Below are positions 8,951-11,214 of a stretch of DNA of 11,214 nucleotides, in pieces. Below the pieces are notes generated by a model, which was given only the letters and a program-made list of their open reading frames with translations, was not told where the DNA came from and ran no database searches. A program made the position numbers and the translations under genes. The DNA is from a bacterium (GTDB taxonomy: Bacteria; Bacillota_I; Bacilli_A; Mycoplasmatales; Mycoplasmoidaceae): positions 1 through 11,214 of the forward strand of contig JAFPYV010000024.1 in NCBI GenBank assembly GCA_017394375.1, in the 5' to 3' direction. How positions within the stretch are numbered: the first letter of the stretch is position 1; the number at the start of each line of letters is the position of its first letter.

Positions 8951-10035
8951 TTATAGTTGATTTTTATATTGAGTAGGAGACATTCAATTTAATTTGCTTG
9001 AATTCGTACGTTATTGTAATATTCAATGAAATCCGCGATTTCTTGTTTTAACTCAGCAAATTACATTTTTTTAATATTTAGTTTGTAAATAAGTTCAGTT
9101 TTTAGAATACTAAATCAGAATTCAACCACTCTATTATAAAGAGAGTTGTCTACTCTTGACATCGATTGAATTCAATGATGTTCATGAACAATCTTTTTAA
9201 ATGCATCAGTCATTAGCAAACTCCATAATCAGAATGAATAATTGCACATTTGGATTTGTCCTTTATTTTTGCAAAAGAATTAATAATTAATTGAGTATCA
9301 TTAGTCTTTGATAATTCTCGTCCCCCAATTTCTTTAGTACGGTGATTAATCACTACTGAAAGATAAAAAAATTATCTTCCCATCAGATGTTGCTGGAATA
9401 TATGTAACATCTGTTGCAAGAATTATTTTTGAATGATTTTTGTTATCATAATCTCTAGTTACCAAATCGGGAACATTTACGGTAGTATCTTTCTTTTCTG
9501 AAGGTTTCCAAGCATTCAATCTAATTTCACAAGATAAATGATTTTCTCGCATAATTCTACAAATTTGTTTTCCTGAAATTGAATATCCATAGCAATGGAA
9601 CATAATTTGTGCAATTGGTTCCCGGCCAACTCTGAAATAGCGTTCGACAAGAATGTCATAAATCATATTGGCCAGTTTTTGCTTCTTGGACTTACGTTTA
9701 TTAGGCGACTTTTAATTTCAATTTCGAAGATTACAAATAGATGACTTAGAAATGCCTAAAATACTGGTCATTTTTCGTGAAGATAAATCGGATTTCTTCT
9801 TAATAATTTCTTTGATTGTATCAATAAAATCTTCATTTCCACCATCCATCATTTTATTAAAAATATTAGCTACTTCATCCTTGCCAATTTTGTCCATAAA
9901 TTCTTTCCAAATTTCAATTTTGTTTTTGTTTATTTTTCGGTAATTTACATATTTGAATCATATGGCTTACATTCCATGTGTTTCGTAAATAGTGAACAAT
10001 TAATCTCATTGATCTTTTGCTAAATGTTTAGACAT
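8951..10035 (-). pseudogene. IS3-family-like DDE transposase, multiply disrupted
   Basis: Reading from ATG 10035 on the minus strand gives an OrfA-like helical N-terminus, a helix-turn-helix region (CYGYSISGKQICRIMREN), then an integrase core. The DDE residues can be found in pieces: Asp in ATDVTYI, Asp in IIHSDYG and Glu in RVVEFW, followed by the family's typical tail EYYNNVRIQ and KLNWMSPTQYK. Damage is heavy. In-frame TAA codons lie at 10002-10000, 9969-9967, 9714-9712 and 9063-9061. Frameshifts lie near 9360, near 9215 and near 8990. Compared with the copy at 10863-11213, residues between RKINKN and KIEIW are missing by an exact 132-base in-frame deletion at about 9923. OrfA- and OrfB-like parts lie in one frame, with only a TAA between them at 9712. 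The element cannot encode an active transposase. Confidence 0.85.
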
Positions 10036-10042
10036 AAAAAAA

Positions 10043-10076
10043 ACAATAATCCTTCCTTTCATGAAAGAATTATTGT
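10043..10076 (-). promoter_or_regulatory. hairpin ahead of the IS transposase, overlapping its ribosome site
   Basis: ACAATAAT (10043-10050) pairs with ATTATTGT (10069-10076), and the palindrome CTTTCATGAAAG (10056-10067) forms the top. On the minus strand the only purine-rich ribosome-like site, AGGAAGG (10057-10051), lies within this structure 15 bases before ATG 10035. The hairpin is followed by an eight-base T run, so it could also act as a terminator. Both fit the known habit of insertion sequences of blocking expression from outside transcripts; which applies here is inference. Confidence 0.5.
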
Positions 10077-10080
10077 CCAA
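10067..10080 (-). repeat. IS terminal inverted repeat, right end
   Basis: This is the partner of 8920-8933. It overlaps the outer arm of the hairpin at 10043-10076, upstream of the transposase start. Confidence 0.65.
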
Positions 10081-10390
10081 TTCATATGTACTAGTTTAAT
10101 CATTACATTAATCATTAATTATTTTCATATGAACCAATAAACATAAAATTGTAACTACTCTATCTAAGCATGAACCAATATTTCAATCTTGATGATTCAA
10201 TAAGCAATGTTTTAACTTTTATTTAGCATTTATAGTCATAATGCAAATAAATTTAAAGTCATTAATTTTTCCTAGATTAAAAATAGGAATTAGATTATTA
10301 TTGCTGCTTTCTTAATTTGTTTTATCTTATTAAATTCTCATCAACTTATAATCCAACATTTAAATTATCTTCAATAGTCGTGATAAAAAA
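10081..10390. other. AT-rich intergenic stretch with no gene seen
   Basis: All six frames are broken frequently by TAA or TAG, even with TGA as Trp. The only structure seen is the 11-base ATGAACCAATA repeated directly at about 10130 and 10171. I see no tRNA, other RNA gene or coding remnant that I can support. Confidence 0.6.
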
Positions 10391-10412
10391 ATAATACTTA
10401 TTTAAGCATTAT
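10391..10412 (-). terminator. minus-strand terminator hairpin abutting the right element end
   Basis: A nine-base stem (10391-10399 with 10404-10412) has a G-U pair on the minus strand but an A-C mismatch on the plus, and the A run at 10385-10391 gives a T tract on the minus strand. Orientation is therefore minus. It is nearly identical to the terminator at 7741-7764, but the sequence that would have been the gene upstream is replaced by the element end at 10412. Confidence 0.65.
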
Positions 10413-10543
10413 GGGACACATAAATTTTTGTATATGTGTCTTTAATGACAACTGAAAATATGATATCAAAAACTAAAAAATAGTCATGATATTTTCTAGG
10501 ATATAACAAAATCAATTAAGAAGAAAATTTCTTAATTTTTGCA
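10412..10543 (-). repeat. long inverted repeat, right copy (partner 8-140)
   Basis: The reverse complement matches 8-140. The outer 40 or so bases, including the hairpin-forming pair GACACATA/TATGTGTC at 10415-10440, are identical in both copies. It starts exactly where the terminator hairpin ends, giving a sharp boundary. Confidence 0.85.
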
Positions 10544-10646
10544 CAATTTTTTTTATTTGATTATCAAAAGATTAGAAGACTAAAAACGAGAAATTTTTTT
10601 GGATGAAATTTTATAAATAGGACTAAATTGCTAACTTCAATTTTCA

Positions 10647-11213
10647 TTAATATACTACTAAGCAATTAGCTTGCAGCATTTTGATAAAAGTTATTTTACA
10701 AAAACACCTTCTAACATTTCCAAAATAACTTTTAACTAATTGTTGGCAATATGTTTCAGTAAAACTTCCATAATAATTAGGATCTTGCCAAGTTACAATA
10801 CTTTCTTTGTTGTGATTGAGATATCTAATTAATCCATTAATTTGATGCACGGAAAATGGATATTTTTTCTTAATAATTTCTTCGATTGTATCAATAAAAT
10901 CTTCATTTCCATCATCTACCATTTTCTTAAAAATGTTAGCTACTTCATCCTTGCCAATTTTGTCCATAAATTCTTTCCAAATTTCAATTTTGTCTTTGGA
11001 ATTTTTAGGACGACCCGATTTGGTGCCTTTTTTTGGTGCTTTACCAGTCATAGATATTAATGTTTTCATATCTCTATTATGGTACAAAAATTTCTTATAC
11101 TTTTTGAAAAATAAATATTTGCTATTTTTGTTTATCTTTCGATAATCTACATATTTGCATCACAAAGCATAAATTCCTTGTGTTTCATAAATATCGAATA
11201 ATTCTAACCATTG
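10647..11213 (-). CDS. transposase-like N-terminal region joined to an unrecognised C-terminus, 5' partial
   Basis: The frame is open from the right window edge to TAA 10649-10647, about 188 residues. The first 115 or so (QWLELFDIYETQG through EEIIKKK) match the start of the decayed transposase at 10035 closely in both protein and DNA. They include a basic stretch TKSGRPKNSKD that the other copy has lost. After IIKKK (near 10866) the two diverge completely. The remaining 72 residues (from YPFSVHQ through TWQDPNYY to the end) show no DDE motifs and nothing I recognise. Near its end the codons for KMLQ match the opening of the helicase frame at window position 1-12, so the left element carries the same gene. 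It could be a chimera from recombination or the end of a distinct element protein. Start codon and length are unknown because the gene leaves the window. Confidence 0.6.
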
Positions 11214-11214
11214 A

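Larger units (their letters stand above)
8921..10079 (-). mobile_element. decayed IS3-family-like insertion sequence
   Basis: The element is about 1.16 kb. Its termini are imperfect inverted repeats matching at 12 of 14 positions (8920-8933 against 10067-10080 reversed, TTGGAYAAWAATTC), so the ends read TGGA...TCCA. It contains one transposase reading direction on the minus strand, badly damaged. Restoring the 132-base deletion seen against the copy at the right edge would bring it near 1.3 kb, normal for this family. I find no convincing target-site duplication beside the ends. The exact outer base is uncertain by one or two. Confidence 0.75.
10412..11214 (-). mobile_element. second insertion element, partial, running off the right edge
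   Basis: This span holds the 132-base terminus, a non-coding stretch at 10544-10646, and a transposase-like frame at 10647-11213 whose N-terminal part is a close relative of the decayed IS transposase. Its left end begins TGGGACA, resembling the TGGACA at the other element's right end, so it may be a related element. The outer right end is outside the window. Much of an IS3-type catalytic domain is absent, so this is either internally deleted or a different element that shares the N-terminal region. Confidence 0.6.

Noticed and set aside
9752..9943. Plus-strand frame with a repeat at 10933-11145
   Set aside because: The similarity between these plus-strand frames is only the mirror of the two transposase copies on the minus strand.
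10391..10440. A CRISPR-like or tandem hairpin array
   Set aside because: There are only two unlike hairpins with no regular repeat-spacer spacing; one is a terminator and the other an element end.

Overview
The window is very AT-rich DNA from a mollicute that reads UGA as tryptophan (genetic code 4). The main genes stay open only if TGA is sense: seven in-frame TGA codons in the first gene and several in most of the others. That fits Mycoplasma, Spiroplasma, Entomoplasma or a relative, and argues against Acholeplasma and phytoplasmas. I cannot name the genus.

Positions 4-7668 hold a tightly packed plus-strand operon of four genes. They are (i) a superfamily 1 helicase of the Upf1/Dna2 type, (ii) a large protein of unknown function broken by one in-frame TAA, (iii) a 324-residue helical protein of unknown function, and (iv) an Hsp100/ClpB-like AAA+ ATPase with a degenerate first AAA-like region and an intact second ATPase module. 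The first pair overlap by 13 bases and the other two junctions have 2-base gaps, and a clear intrinsic terminator follows. The set looks like one functional unit pairing a nucleic-acid translocase with a protein-remodelling ATPase. It could be a defence or quality-control system, but that is inference. Two signs suggest decay or conversion here: the helicase 5' end is made of mobile-element sequence, and the second gene carries a nonsense codon.

Positions 7736-8852 hold two convergent minus-strand genes for small membrane proteins. One is intact; the other is interrupted by TAG at codon 38. A minus-strand terminator hairpin lies between the two converging units, and the stop codon of the downstream gene sits inside it.

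Positions 8921-10079 are a decayed IS3-family-like insertion sequence on the minus strand with 14-base imperfect terminal inverted repeats. Its transposase has four in-frame TAA codons, three frameshifts and a 132-base in-frame deletion relative to a second copy of the same N-terminal region at 10863-11213.

The right end (10412-11214) is part of a second, related element. Its 132-base terminus is repeated in inverted orientation at 8-140. The operon, the membrane genes and the decayed IS therefore lie between two oppositely oriented copies of the same element end, a layout like a composite transposon or a recombination-prone inversion segment. The 10081-10390 stretch is non-coding as far as I can see.
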